This document shows positions 9,556-17,922 of a stretch of 64,000 nucleotides of DNA, piece by piece. The notes below the pieces were generated by a model. That model was not told where the DNA came from and searched no databases. It saw only the letters and a program-made list of their open reading frames with translations. The translations under genes and the position numbers were made by a program. The stretch covers positions 186,001-250,000 of the forward strand of contig JAUHWL010000005.1 of NCBI GenBank assembly GCA_030424545.1, written 5' to 3'. Each line of letters opens with the position of its first letter. Position 1 is the stretch's first letter. Source of the DNA: Bacteroidia bacterium (GTDB lineage Bacteria > Bacteroidota > Bacteroidia > Flavobacteriales > Schleiferiaceae).

Positions 9556-10055
9556 CTTTATCAATAAAATTTTAAACCTTATTTAAACTAGATAGTGTTT
9601 GCTAGGATGCTCGTCAAGTTTAAACAATGATTTACTGAGAAAGGATATTCTGGGGTTCTTTAATGTTTTTTCCTATCCCATGTTTTCCCAAACTCTATTC
9701 CTTTCTATCTGCTTATCCATTTTCAAGAAAAACGTATACGCTTTATGTAATCGTTTCCCTACAATTTTAAAGTAATCTGCAAACCCCACGGAAAGCTTTC
9801 CGGGTAAACCCTATTTTTTTCTTCAAAAAACGAATCAAATAATCAAAAAGCACTGCAAATTCTCAACTAAATTTTAAGCAGTTATTAAGCACACCAGAAT
9901 AAACGTTGCGAAATTCAATTATACAATGCGCGCCAATAGAACAATGTCATAAAAATTTGTATAAACCGCCAGACTTACTGCAGTAGAAGCGCAATTCAGT
10001 TTTACAAACCTTCATCGGGGGGATAATTTTACGCCAACAAAAATCCCATCAACCT
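9556..10055. other. 500-bp AT-rich intergenic region
   Basis: Nothing protein-like in any frame. It contains a 14-bp perfect palindrome at 9789-9802 and, just before the acetyltransferase gene, a weak -7-like element TAATTTTA (10024-10031, one mismatch). No tRNA or known riboswitch recognised. Confidence 0.6.
9789..9802. promoter_or_regulatory. 14-bp perfect palindrome CGGAAAGCTTTCCG
   Basis: A perfect dyad within otherwise unstructured AT-rich DNA, about 230 nt after the nrdA terminator and 254 nt before the next gene. It could be an operator for a dimeric regulator. No other copy was noticed in the window. Confidence 0.35.
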
Positions 10056-10694
10056 ATGGAAACATTTCTTTATAACTCGCTTTTTGATATGAACAGATGG
10101 CATGCGCAAAACAAGCAATTGCTTTCTGAGGCCTTTTATCAAAACCCACGTTTACGCAGCATGGTAAACAATACCTGTGAGCAAACCATTAGAGAAGGCA
10201 TTAATAGCATTGTTTCTTTTGCGTACAATAAGGTAGAAAAACTTGGGGGAATTGTAACATCTATTCGCCAAGATGCCATTTTGCTTTACTACCAAAAAAG
10301 CTGCGCACAATGCAACACCGCAGAGGTATTGGCCAAACTAGACCTCATCCTGTTCACATTTCGCAAACAAAGCCTTTGGACCTTATTTAAAAATGAAAGC
10401 CAAGTAAAACAATGGCGAAAAGTTCAAGCACAAGAACAGGGAGATTTAGACTATTTATACGTGTGGTTTCTTGCGCAAGACAAAAATACCCGCGATATCA
10501 GCAGCTTGGTTGAGCTAAAAAACCAGATTGTAAACAAATCTAAATCAACAGGATTGCCCATTTATATTGAGACCGTGAACCCCCGCATGGTAGCGGTTTA
10601 CAAGCGTATGGGCTTTCAGGTTTACAAAGAAGCCACTTTAGGCTCGTGCAACATCAACATCTGGATGTTTAGATACAACCCATTCAATCAATAG
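10056..10694 (+). CDS. GNAT-like acetyltransferase domain protein
   Basis: 212 residues. The C-terminal segment (about 170-200: LPIYIETVNPRMVAVYKRMGFQVYKE) has the form of the last strands and helix of GNAT N-acetyltransferases, where a neighbour-swapped Tyr and GF turn are typical. The N-terminal half includes a CAQC motif and a predicted helical region and shows no clear acetyl-CoA pyrophosphate loop (RxxGxG), so activity is uncertain. It is followed after 2 nt by the desaturase gene, so the two are probably co-transcribed. Substrate unknown. Confidence 0.65.
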   Translation: METFLYNSLFDMNRWHAQNKQLLSEAFYQNPRLRSMVNNTCEQTIREGINSIVSFAYNKVEKLGGIVTSIRQDAILLYYQKSCAQCNTAEVLAKLDLILFTFRKQSLWTLFKNESQVKQWRKVQAQEQGDLDYLYVWFLAQDKNTRDISSLVELKNQIVNKSKSTGLPIYIETVNPRMVAVYKRMGFQVYKEATLGSCNINIWMFRYNPFNQ

Positions 10695-10696
10695 CC

Positions 10697-11794
10697 ATGA
10701 ATACACCCCTACAATTTACAAACAACCAAGTGCATAAAGCATTTTATGAAAAAGCCACCCAGCGTGTACATGCATATTTGGCCACACAAAAACAGGGCAG
10801 GTTTGCCAATAACGTTGCTTTGGCCAAAGCCATCACTCTAGGTGGATTATATCTCTTTATAAGCATTGCCGTATTTTTTGTAAATGATGCCAATATGCTG
10901 CTTTTAGGATATGCGGCTTTAGGATGCTTAACCGTTTTTGTTGCGCTTAACATTGGGCATGATGCGGCACACTATTCACTCTCAAAAAACTTAAAAACCA
11001 ACAAATTGCTGCTATACACCTTTGATATACTCGGGGCTAGCGGACATGTATGGCGTCAAAAACACGTGCACTCGCACCATATTCACGTAAATATTCCTGA
11101 TCTGGATGAAGAATTAAAGCAACCTAAACTAATCAGGATGTTTCCCAATGCTGCCTACTTTTCGTTTCATCAATTTCAACACCTATACACCCCTGTGCTG
11201 TATTTGTTTTATACGCTGTTCTGGATGATGTTTAGAGATTACCGCGACTTTTACACCGTACAGAAAAAACTAACCCGATCATCAAAAACACACCTAACCG
11301 ATTATACCTTGTTTTATGGGGGAAAAGCATTTTTAATGCTCCGCTTATTGGTGCTGCCTATGCTCATCCTCCCTGTATCTCCCGCTGTTGTTCTGCTCGC
11401 CTTTTTATGTTTTCACCTAACCGCAAGCGCCACAGCCGTGTTAATTCTATTAGCCTCGCATGTAGGCGCATTGGTAGATTTTCCCAAACCAGATGCCAAT
11501 GGCCGCATGAGCAACAGCTGGGTGATGCATAATTTAAAAACCACTTTTGATTACGGAACCAAAAGTCGTGCGTTGTTTCACCTTTACGGTGGTTTCAATC
11601 ATCATTTGGCACATCACTTTTTCCCAAATATATGCCACATTCATTACCCGAAAATTACAACTATAATAAAAGAAGAATGCGCAATCTTTAACCTACCCTA
11701 CCCACATCACCAAACGTTGGCCCACGCCATTAAAGCTCATTTTAAATTGTTGCGTATGCGGAGTTATAAACCCCATTTACAATTTGATTTATAG
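10697..11794 (+). CDS. Membrane fatty acid desaturase
   Basis: Di-iron integral membrane desaturase that would introduce a double bond into an acyl chain (acyl-lipid or acyl-CoA). 365 residues with the three histidine boxes: HDAAH (GHDAAHYS), HVHSHHIH and HHLAHHFFPNICHIHYP. Four hydrophobic segments lie between the boxes. The third box with an H at the first position of HHLxHH resembles acyl-CoA/front-end type desaturases (DesA3/linoleoyl group), but lacks a cytochrome b5 domain. It lies 2 nt after the GNAT-like gene. Regiospecificity cannot be read from sequence. Confidence 0.88.
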   Translation: MNTPLQFTNNQVHKAFYEKATQRVHAYLATQKQGRFANNVALAKAITLGGLYLFISIAVFFVNDANMLLLGYAALGCLTVFVALNIGHDAAHYSLSKNLKTNKLLLYTFDILGASGHVWRQKHVHSHHIHVNIPDLDEELKQPKLIRMFPNAAYFSFHQFQHLYTPVLYLFYTLFWMMFRDYRDFYTVQKKLTRSSKTHLTDYTLFYGGKAFLMLRLLVLPMLILPVSPAVVLLAFLCFHLTASATAVLILLASHVGALVDFPKPDANGRMSNSWVMHNLKTTFDYGTKSRALFHLYGGFNHHLAHHFFPNICHIHYPKITTIIKEECAIFNLPYPHHQTLAHAIKAHFKLLRMRSYKPHLQFDL

Positions 11795-11875
11795 CCCAAT
11801 AAACCTCGCGTTCTTCTACATAGCCAAATGTCCTTAACCCTTTCTTCTGTGCAACTTAACCTACAACCTATCTGT

Positions 11876-11883
11876 TATATTTG
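11876..11883 (+). promoter_or_regulatory. Promoter -7 element TATATTTG, leaderless type
   Basis: Exact TAnnTTTG, with only 5 nt between the G and the ATG at 11889, so the transcript would start at or within a base or two of the start codon. Confidence 0.7.
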
Positions 11884-11888
11884 CTCCG

Positions 11889-12257
11889 ATGAAAAATCCA
11901 CACAGTAAATATTATTTTCGATTCTTGCTAGAAATGCTTGCATTGTTTTTTATTGCCTGGTGGGCCAAATCATTGGAAGAAGGGGTTTTGGGCTTGGCTT
12001 TTTCTGTTATCATCACGCTTGCCGTGGCTACCCTTTGGGGTGTTTTTAATGTTCCTGGAGATGAAAGCAGATCTGGAAAAGCACCTGTAGTAGTTTCTGG
12101 AAAAGTGCGCCTAAGTATAGAAGGTTTTGTTTTTTTATTTGCCACATTTGCCGCCTTCAAAACTTTAGGTTTAAGCATAGCTGCCGTTTTTTTACTTGCC
12201 ACTCTTGCCCATTATTATCATACCAAAAAAAGAATTTCATGGCTCTTAAAAAACTAG
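11889..12257 (+). CDS. YrdB family membrane protein (DUF2568)
   Basis: 122 residues with four hydrophobic segments (about 12-28, 33-52, 77-93, 97-112). The GVFNVPGDESRSGKAPVVVSG loop between helices 2 and 3 is the signature of the YrdB/DUF2568 family. Function unknown. Promoter at 11876-11883. Its 3' end overlaps the next gene by 19 nt in another frame, so the two are probably co-transcribed. Confidence 0.8.
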   Translation: MKNPHSKYYFRFLLEMLALFFIAWWAKSLEEGVLGLAFSVIITLAVATLWGVFNVPGDESRSGKAPVVVSGKVRLSIEGFVFLFATFAAFKTLGLSIAAVFLLATLAHYYHTKKRISWLLKN

Positions 12258-12727
12258 CGCAACTCATTTGTTTTGTCTCCTTACCCTTTTTATCGGCCTT
12301 TGCTCAGCAAAAACCACTAGACCCAGATTCGGTAATAAACCAAGTTTTTAAAGCTCTTACCGCAGACGAAGTTTATGTAGATAAAGACATAAACAAAAAT
12401 TTATACAACCATGATTGGGAAGCCTTGGCTTATTGGGACACACAAGAACCTAAGGAGGTAGATTATATGCAAGAAGCCGTGGGAGATATATATAAATTTA
12501 CCCCTAGCACATTTTCTATAAAGGCAGTAGACCCTAAAAACCCATCTGGATATTTGCAACCACTTACAGGCAATTGCACTTTGGCAAATAACACATTGAC
12601 TTTAACGTCTAAAAATGGCAACATTTTAGCGTTAAATCTTATCCTTTTAGATGCTCATTACTTAATTTTAGAAATGGATGGTTTGCGCATTTTCTTTACC
12701 AAACAAAGGTCTTTTAACGCCCACTAA
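12239..12727 (+). CDS. Secreted protein of unknown function
   Basis: 162 residues. Signal peptide MALKKLAQLICFVSLPFLSAFAQQ, with cleavage likely after AFA. The mature part is mostly beta-strand in flavour, acidic, and includes the stretch GNCTLANNTLTLTSKNGN, which recalls small lipocalin-like or calycin proteins of this phylum, but I do not recognise the family. The start at 12239 overlaps the YrdB-like gene by 19 nt. No terminator is visible after the stop. Confidence 0.7.
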   Translation: MALKKLAQLICFVSLPFLSAFAQQKPLDPDSVINQVFKALTADEVYVDKDINKNLYNHDWEALAYWDTQEPKEVDYMQEAVGDIYKFTPSTFSIKAVDPKNPSGYLQPLTGNCTLANNTLTLTSKNGNILALNLILLDAHYLILEMDGLRIFFTKQRSFNAH

Positions 12728-12838
12728 TTCAGTTTCGGCAAATCTTTTCAACAATTTTGTTTGGGATGATGGTCTTGTTTGATTGATAAAACCTTTCATA
12801 TTTCTCTTACAAACAACAATTAAGTTTAATTCTTCTTT

Positions 12839-12869
12839 AAGTATTTCATCTTATAAAAAAGAAATACTT
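12839..12869. promoter_or_regulatory. Inverted repeat, 9-bp stem
   Basis: AAGTATTTC (12839-12847) pairs perfectly with GAAATACTT (12861-12869) around a 13-nt A-rich loop. Confidence 0.4.
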
Positions 12870-12887
12870 GTGAATAAATCCAAGCAA

Positions 12888-12905
12888 AATTATGTGTGCA
12901 TAATT
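12888..12905. promoter_or_regulatory. Inverted repeat, 7-bp stem
   Basis: AATTATG (12888-12894) and CATAATT (12899-12905) around a TGTG tetraloop. Confidence 0.35.
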
Positions 12906-12934
12906 AACTAAAAATTCTATATTAGGGCTATAAT

Positions 12935-12949
12935 GCAAATAGCATTTGC
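12935..12949. promoter_or_regulatory. Inverted repeat GCAAAT-AGC-ATTTGC
   Basis: Six-bp perfect dyad 23 nt before the ATG at 12973. The right arm contains TAGCATTTG, which is the -7 motif with one extra base in its spacer, so the dyad may overlap a promoter and act as an operator. Confidence 0.4.
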
Positions 12950-12972
12950 CTGAAACCACCTAACAGATTGTT

Positions 12973-13170
12973 ATGACTAGAGATATACGAGACAGACATG
13001 GTCGTAAGCCATTAACAAAAGAGCAACGTAAAAAGCTACGTGAGCGCGCAAAAGCTATGCGTAAAGCGAAAAGACGTAAAGCTACTCCGAAAGAAATATT
13101 GCAATTGGTTTTTGTGGTTTTGCTTATTCTAGTCATTATTGGCGTTGCTTATCGCCTATCTTCCCTGTAA
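12973..13170 (+). CDS. Small basic single-pass membrane protein, unknown
   Basis: 65 residues. Residues 1-42 are very rich in Arg and Lys (RKPLTKEQRKKLRERAKAMR and on), then one transmembrane segment at about 44-62 (LQLVFVVLLILVIIGVAYRL). The topology would put the basic segment in the cytoplasm. I do not recognise a family. The basic helix could touch RNA, DNA or lipid headgroups; this is inference from composition only. Preceded by an inverted repeat and followed after 90 nt by the 25-residue microprotein. Confidence 0.65.
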   Translation: MTRDIRDRHGRKPLTKEQRKKLRERAKAMRKAKRRKATPKEILQLVFVVLLILVIIGVAYRLSSL

Positions 13171-13260
13171 AATTGTTTATAAATATTGTTAAAAACCAAC
13201 GCTCCATTCCAACATATTTAGGGTCATTCTCTCTTTTCTTTGCGTCAAGAAAAAAATGTT

Positions 13261-13338
13261 ATGAAAAATAATGCACCCATATTAGGCGTAATTTTAATCA
13301 TAGTGGCAATCGTTTCTTTAGCCATCTATATAAAATAA
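13261..13338 (+). CDS. Candidate 25-residue single-pass membrane microprotein
   Basis: ATG 13261 to TAA 13336-13338 encodes MKNNAPILGVILIIVAIV then SLAIYIK. It has a short polar head, one hydrophobic helix of about 17 residues and a lysine end, a typical membrane microprotein layout. A near-consensus -7 element TTTCTTTG (13235-13242, one mismatch) lies 18 nt upstream. It sits between the small basic membrane protein and the convergent ABC transporter gene. Small size makes this tentative. Confidence 0.45.
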   Translation: MKNNAPILGVILIIVAIVSLAIYIK

Positions 13339-13362
13339 ATTCCACCGTAAATATTCTGCTTT

Positions 13363-15189
13363 TTAACTAGAAAAGCTTTGCATGTTTACCAGCTTATGGT
13401 AAACACCAGCATCAGCAAGTAGCTGTTCGTGATTACCACGTTCTACAATTTGCCCTTTTTCTAATACAATTATTTCATCGGCATGCTGTATGGTACTAAG
13501 TCTGTGTGCAATTACAAGACTTGTTCTGTTCTGCATTAAGTGGTTTAACGCATCTTGTACCAAGCGCTCGCTTTCTGTATCAAGGGCAGATGTTGCTTCG
13601 TCTAGTATTAATACGGGCGGATCTTCTAGCAAAGCTCGGGCAATGCTTAACCTTTGTTTTTGTCCGCCAGAAAGCTTTCCTCCGCCTTCGCCAATATTTG
13701 TTTGGTAACCTTTGGGCAAATCTTTAATAAACTCATGTGCATTGGCCGTTTTTGCTGCGTGCATAATCTCCTCTATGCTGGCATCGGGTTTGCCAAGGGC
13801 TATGTTGTTTGCAACCGTATCGTTAAACAAAATACTTTCTTGGGTTACAATACCCAATTTACTGCGCAACGCGTGAATTTTTAAATCTCTAAGATCTACT
13901 CCATCCAAAAATATTCCCCCTTCTTTTACATCAAAAAAGCGCGGTAGCAGGTTAGAAATGGTTGTTTTACCGCTTCCAGAAGCTCCCACCAAAGCCACCG
14001 TTTTTCCTTTATTTACCTCGAAATTTATATTTTTTAATACTGGACTCTTTTTATCCTCATACCAAAAAGTTACATCTTTAAATGCAATTTTATCGGTAAA
14101 TACCTCAATGTTTTTGGCGTTGCTTTTTTCTACAATTGGATTCTCGGCATCTAAAATTTCAATAATTCGCTCGGCAGAAGAATTGCCTTTTTGGATGTTG
14201 TAAATAGCGTTTGTAAACGATTTTATGGCTGGGAATATCTGATAGAAAAACACAATAAAAGCAATGAGTGCCCCACCGGTTAATTCTTTATCTACCAACA
14301 CTTGCTTGCCGCCATACCACAGCACCAATAACACAACGGCAACTCCCAAGGTTTCGCTCATGGGCGAAGCCAAATCTTTTTTGCGCAGTACTTTGTTTTT
14401 CAACCTTTTAAATTCTCCGCTGCTTTCTTCAAACTTTTTTTCGGTTCTTTCTTCTGCATTAAACGCTTTAATAATGCGCAAACCCGTTAAGGTTTCTTCC
14501 ATCAAACTTAAAATGTGGCCAAACTGATTTTGTGCTTTATCGCTGCTTCGTTTTAAACTTTTACCAACTAAGTTGATGATTAAAACAGAAATTGGCAGCA
14601 CCAACACCACAAACAGGGTAAGCTTTGCGCTCATAATTATTAAGATGATTACCGAACCAATAATCATGAGCGGTTGGCGCACAACCATCTCTAAAGATGT
14701 TAATAAGGTCCATTCTATCTCCGTCATGTCGGCACTCATTCTGGCCAGTACATCTCCTTTTCTTTTCTCGGTGAAGTACGATATGGGGAGCTCTAAACAA
14801 CGTTTATGCACGGCACAACGCAAATCGTGAATTACACCGTTGCGCAACGGTGCTAAAAAGTATAAAGACAAATAGGTAAACAGGTTTTTTAGTAAAAACA
14901 TTACGCCAGAAATAACGCAGATGTAGGCCAGCGCTGTAAGCGCGCTATATTGCTCTACCCACATGGTAATGTAGTAACCGGCAAAATCAGAAATAGCTTC
15001 TTTGTTCCAGCCAAAAGGCACGGGCTCGTAAATACGCTCACTTTGTCCAAAAAGTAAATCGAGCGCAGGAACCAAAACCCCTACTGAGGCTAACGAAAAG
15101 AAGATGAGTAAAAAATTGCTAACAGCGTTGAGTAAGGCATACCCCATATAAGGCCGGGCATAAACCAATATTCTTAAAAATGATTTCAT
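13363..15189 (-). CDS. ABC exporter, fused permease and ATPase (MsbA/lipid-type)
   Basis: 608-residue half-transporter that would act as a homodimer, exporting a lipid or hydrophobic substrate. The transmembrane domain has six helices in about the first 330 residues. The ATPase domain carries Walker A GASGSGKTT, the Q-loop (GIVTQESILF), signature LSGGQKQR, Walker B VLILDEATSALDTESE and the H-loop IAHRLST. Complete by family length. It is transcribed from a -7 element at 15286-15293, divergent from rbfA, with a leader of about 90 nt. MsbA-like lipid flippase is likely but other exporters share the architecture. Confidence 0.92.
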   Translation of the reverse strand: MKSFLRILVYARPYMGYALLNAVSNFLLIFFSLASVGVLVPALDLLFGQSERIYEPVPFGWNKEAISDFAGYYITMWVEQYSALTALAYICVISGVMFLLKNLFTYLSLYFLAPLRNGVIHDLRCAVHKRCLELPISYFTEKRKGDVLARMSADMTEIEWTLLTSLEMVVRQPLMIIGSVIILIIMSAKLTLFVVLVLPISVLIINLVGKSLKRSSDKAQNQFGHILSLMEETLTGLRIIKAFNAEERTEKKFEESSGEFKRLKNKVLRKKDLASPMSETLGVAVVLLVLWYGGKQVLVDKELTGGALIAFIVFFYQIFPAIKSFTNAIYNIQKGNSSAERIIEILDAENPIVEKSNAKNIEVFTDKIAFKDVTFWYEDKKSPVLKNINFEVNKGKTVALVGASGSGKTTISNLLPRFFDVKEGGIFLDGVDLRDLKIHALRSKLGIVTQESILFNDTVANNIALGKPDASIEEIMHAAKTANAHEFIKDLPKGYQTNIGEGGGKLSGGQKQRLSIARALLEDPPVLILDEATSALDTESERLVQDALNHLMQNRTSLVIAHRLSTIQHADEIIVLEKGQIVERGNHEQLLADAGVYHKLVNMQSFSS

Positions 15190-15285
15190 TCTTTTTTGTT
15201 AAATATCATGATAAGATCTTGCAAGAACACCTTATAAATATCTTTTTATAAATAAAGCAAAAAGATCAGCTTTGTTATGTTGCGG

Positions 15286-15293
15286 CAAAAGTA
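15286..15293 (-). promoter_or_regulatory. Promoter -7 element (TACTTTTG on minus strand)
   Basis: Exact TAnnTTTG reading leftward, 96 nt before the ABC exporter start, back-to-back with the rbfA promoter at 15315-15322. Confidence 0.6.
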
Positions 15294-15314
15294 AACTTTA
15301 ACCACCTATTGAAT

Positions 15315-15322
15315 TACTTTTG
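15315..15322 (+). promoter_or_regulatory. Promoter -7 element TACTTTTG of rbfA, leaderless type
   Basis: Exact TAnnTTTG with 5 nt to the ATG at 15328. Its last base is part of an in-frame GTG at 15322, which therefore is unlikely to be the start. Confidence 0.7.
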
Positions 15323-15327
15323 TGCCC

Positions 15328-15687
15328 ATGGAAAGTACAAGACTCAAAAAAGTATCTCGCCTGTTAGAAAAAGATTTAAGCCAGATTTTTCAATTGATGG
15401 CTAAACGCGATTTTCCTGGCGTATTAATAAGCGTAACCAAAGTTAGAATTACGCCAGATCTGGGGCACGCAAAAGCATACATCAGCATTTTTCCTACAGA
15501 GAATAGAGATGATATCTTGCTCCAACTAAAAACGCAAACCAATGCAGTTAGAAATGAATTAGGCATACGGGTGCGCAACCAATTACGCATTATTCCTGCC
15601 CTACAGTTTTATTTAGACGATAGTTTAGATTACGCAGAAAACATAGATAAGCTGCTGCGTGGCGAAGGAGAAAACCCTATTAAGTGA
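15328..15687 (+). CDS. rbfA: 30S ribosome-binding factor A
   Basis: 119 residues, one KH-like domain. Helps late maturation of the 30S subunit by binding near the 5' end of 16S rRNA. Family features: N-terminal STRLKKVSRLLEKDLSQIF, the VLISVTKVRITPDLGHAKAYISIFP core and the C-terminal RNQLRIIPALQFYLDDSLDYAENIDKLL (all typical of RbfA, including the xxPxLxFxxDxS motif). ATG 15328 is chosen over GTG 15322 because the latter lies in the promoter. It overlaps the next gene by 4 nt. Confidence 0.95.
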   Translation: MESTRLKKVSRLLEKDLSQIFQLMAKRDFPGVLISVTKVRITPDLGHAKAYISIFPTENRDDILLQLKTQTNAVRNELGIRVRNQLRIIPALQFYLDDSLDYAENIDKLLRGEGENPIK

Positions 15688-16886
15688 ATGTACCTTTTTA
15701 CATAGCCAAGCGGTATCTTTTCTCAAAAAAATCTACCAGTGCGGTTCATATAATTGCGGCCATTTCTGTGCTTGGTGTGGCTGTTGGTACGGCAGCTATG
15801 ATTACCGTACTTTCAGGATTTAATGGTTTAGAAAGTTTAATCAGAAGCTTTTACAACACGTTTGATCCGGATATAAAAATTACCGCTACGGCTGGTAAAT
15901 ATATGCCAGGAGATTCTGCCCAATATGCTGCTTTACAACATGTAGAAGGCGTGGCAAACTACACCTTAGTGCTAGAAGATAAAGCTCTCATTAAGTTTAG
16001 AGACAAAGAATTTATAGCCACCATTAAGGGGGTAGATAATACCTATGCCCAAACAACAAACTTTACACAAGCCATTACGCGCGGAAACTATTTTGGGCGT
16101 ATGACAGATGAAATTGGGGTGTTAGGAGTTGGTGTTGCCTACCATTTAAATATTGCGCGGCTAGATTTTGTAGACCCCATACAGATTTATGTGCCTCGCC
16201 AAGATTACAAAGTGGGTTTAGACCCCATGCAAAGTGTAAAAATGCTGCCCCTTTACCCCATTGGTATTTTTAGCGTGCAACCTGATTATGACGTAAAATA
16301 TGTAGTAACGCCTTTGGCCTACGCGCAACAATTGTTTGAGCATCCTGGGGGAATAACCTCTATTGAAATAAAATCTGAACCGGGTGTAGACACAGAAAAT
16401 ATAAAAGAAAACATTAAGGCCACCCTGGGCGATGGCTACAACATTTTAGACAGAAATGAGCAGCAGGTAACCATTTTTAGAGTAATAAAAATTGAAGGGT
16501 TAGCCACATTTTTAATTCTCACATTTATTTTAACCATTGCAAGTTTTGGCATTATTGGTACGCTAATTATGCTCATGCTAGAAAAAAAGGAAGATATACA
16601 CACCCTGCGCAGCATGGGGGCAACCAAGACATTAATTAAAAACTTATTCTTTTTAGAAGGATTATTAATTAGCGGATTAGGCTGTTTTTTAGGTATTGTA
16701 ATCGGTATAGGCATTGTTTTGGCGCAGCAAAAATTTGGTTTTATTGCCCTTGGCCAAGGGTATGCTTTAGACGCTTACCCGGTAGAATTGCGCCTTGCAG
16801 ATATGGTAAAAGTTGGGCTTACCATCATGGCCATTGGTAGCCTAATGAGTTGGATTGCCGTAAGAAGGTTAAAAACTTCTATTTAA
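15684..16886 (+). CDS. FtsX/LolE-like ABC transporter permease
   Basis: 400 residues. One N-terminal transmembrane segment (SAVHIIAAISVLGVAVGTAAMITVL), a periplasmic domain of about 220 residues and three C-terminal helices with the FtsX-like EKKEDIHTLRSMGATKTLIKNLFFLEG cytoplasmic loop. This is the LolC/LolE/MacB-type layout for lipoprotein release or other mechanotransmission; the matching ATPase is not in this window. Start is GTG 15684, which overlaps the rbfA stop (GTGA) and fits the family start just before the IAKRYLFSKKS motif. Its end overlaps dusB tail-to-tail by 18 nt. Confidence 0.85.
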   Translation: MNVPFYIAKRYLFSKKSTSAVHIIAAISVLGVAVGTAAMITVLSGFNGLESLIRSFYNTFDPDIKITATAGKYMPGDSAQYAALQHVEGVANYTLVLEDKALIKFRDKEFIATIKGVDNTYAQTTNFTQAITRGNYFGRMTDEIGVLGVGVAYHLNIARLDFVDPIQIYVPRQDYKVGLDPMQSVKMLPLYPIGIFSVQPDYDVKYVVTPLAYAQQLFEHPGGITSIEIKSEPGVDTENIKENIKATLGDGYNILDRNEQQVTIFRVIKIEGLATFLILTFILTIASFGIIGTLIMLMLEKKEDIHTLRSMGATKTLIKNLFFLEGLLISGLGCFLGIVIGIGIVLAQQKFGFIALGQGYALDAYPVELRLADMVKVGLTIMAIGSLMSWIAVRRLKTSI

Positions 16887-17882
16887 AATTTCGGCAAACG
16901 TTTTTTCAGAATATTCGCGCAACACCTCATCAAGCGTAGCAAAAACTTCTTCGCTTGTTTCGGCTGTAACCATGGTGGTGCGGTAGGGCTTAAAATTGGG
17001 CAACCCTTTAAAATAATTGGTATAATGGCGCCTTGTTTCTAACAAACCTTGGCGCTCGCCTTTCCATTCTAAGGCCATTTGCAAATGGCGGCTGGCGGCT
17101 TTTACGCGTTGTTGTATGGTAGGTGGAGGAAGGTGTTTTCCGGTTTCAAAAAAATGCTTAATCTCATCAAATATCCACGGATAGCCAATGGCAGCGCGGC
17201 CAATCATAATCCCATCTACACCGTATTTATTGCGTTTTTCTAACGCTACTTCTGGGCTAGAAACATCGCCATTGCCAAATACGGGGATGTGCATGCGCGG
17301 GTTGTTTTTTACATCGGCAATTAAGCTCCAATCAGCTTCGCCTTTGTACATCTGCATGCGCGTACGTCCGTGTATAGAAATGCCTTTGATACCTACATCT
17401 TGCAATCTTTCGGCAACTTCTACAATGTATTTTGTTTTCTCATCCCAGCCCAAACGGGTTTTTACGGTTACGGGCAAATGTGTGCTTTTCACAATTTCGG
17501 CCGTCATTTCTACCATTTTGGGTATGTCTAACAAAATCCCGGCACCGGCACCTTTGCAGGCTACATTTTTTACAGGGCAGCCGTAATTTATGTCTAAAAT
17601 ATCAGGTTCTGCTTGGGTTGCAATTTCCGCAGCTTCGCGCATACTTTCAATTTCGTTTCCAAAAATTTGTATGCCTATGGGCCTTTCGTACTCAAAAATA
17701 TCGAGCTTCTTTACACTTTTTGCGGCATCGCGAATAAGGCCTTCAGACGATATAAACTCGGTGTACATCACATCGGCACCATTCTCTTTGCACAGGGCAC
17801 GAAACGGAGGATCGCTAACATCTTCCATGGGTGCTAATAACAAAGGGAAATCTCCTAATTCTATATTGCCAATCTTTACCAC
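16869..17882 (-). CDS. dusB: tRNA-dihydrouridine synthase, DusB type
   Basis: FMN enzyme reducing uridines in the tRNA D-loop. About 337 residues from GTG 17882. Motifs: LLLAPMEDVSDPPFRALCKENGAD at the N-terminus (FMN site), INYGCPVKNV with the catalytic Cys, KTRLGWD, ISIHGRT and GNGDV / GVDGIMIGRAAIGYPWIF. I choose GTG 17882 rather than the upstream ATG 17930 for two reasons: a -7 promoter element (17904-17911) lies between them, and the ATG would overlap the divergent CPBP gene. The start also matches the family (VKIGNIELGDFPLLLAPM). Convergent 18-nt overlap with the LolE-like gene. Confidence 0.93.
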   Translation of the reverse strand: MVKIGNIELGDFPLLLAPMEDVSDPPFRALCKENGADVMYTEFISSEGLIRDAAKSVKKLDIFEYERPIGIQIFGNEIESMREAAEIATQAEPDILDINYGCPVKNVACKGAGAGILLDIPKMVEMTAEIVKSTHLPVTVKTRLGWDEKTKYIVEVAERLQDVGIKGISIHGRTRMQMYKGEADWSLIADVKNNPRMHIPVFGNGDVSSPEVALEKRNKYGVDGIMIGRAAIGYPWIFDEIKHFFETGKHLPPPTIQQRVKAASRHLQMALEWKGERQGLLETRRHYTNYFKGLPNFKPYRTTMVTAETSEEVFATLDEVLREYSEKTFAEILNRSF

Positions 17883-17903
17883 TTTTCTGCGATTTTTGCG
17901 CGG

Positions 17904-17911
17904 CAAAAATA
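17904..17911 (-). promoter_or_regulatory. Promoter -7 element of dusB (TATTTTTG on minus strand)
   Basis: Exact TAnnTTTG reading leftward, 21 nt before GTG 17882. Confidence 0.6.
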
Positions 17912-17922
17912 ACGATTTGGTT

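Larger units (their letters stand above)
12728..12972. other. 245-bp intergenic region with three inverted repeats
   Basis: No coding potential seen. It carries three successive dyads, at 12839-12869, 12888-12905 and 12935-12949, each with a perfect stem. None has a T-tail on the + strand. They lead up to the small basic membrane protein gene at 12973. Confidence 0.6.

Noticed and set aside
9660-9780. Short open frame of 35 codons after nrdA
   Set aside because: Composition is not protein-like (many Phe, Pro, Tyr, Ser) and it has no promoter or conservation signal that can be seen here.
17188-17586. Open frame antisense to dusB (132 codons)
   Set aside because: Low-complexity shadow of a conserved enzyme gene; no promoter or recognisable domain.
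17590-17922. Upstream extension of the CPBP protease frame
   Set aside because: It runs antisense through dusB; the family N-terminus begins at ATG 17923.
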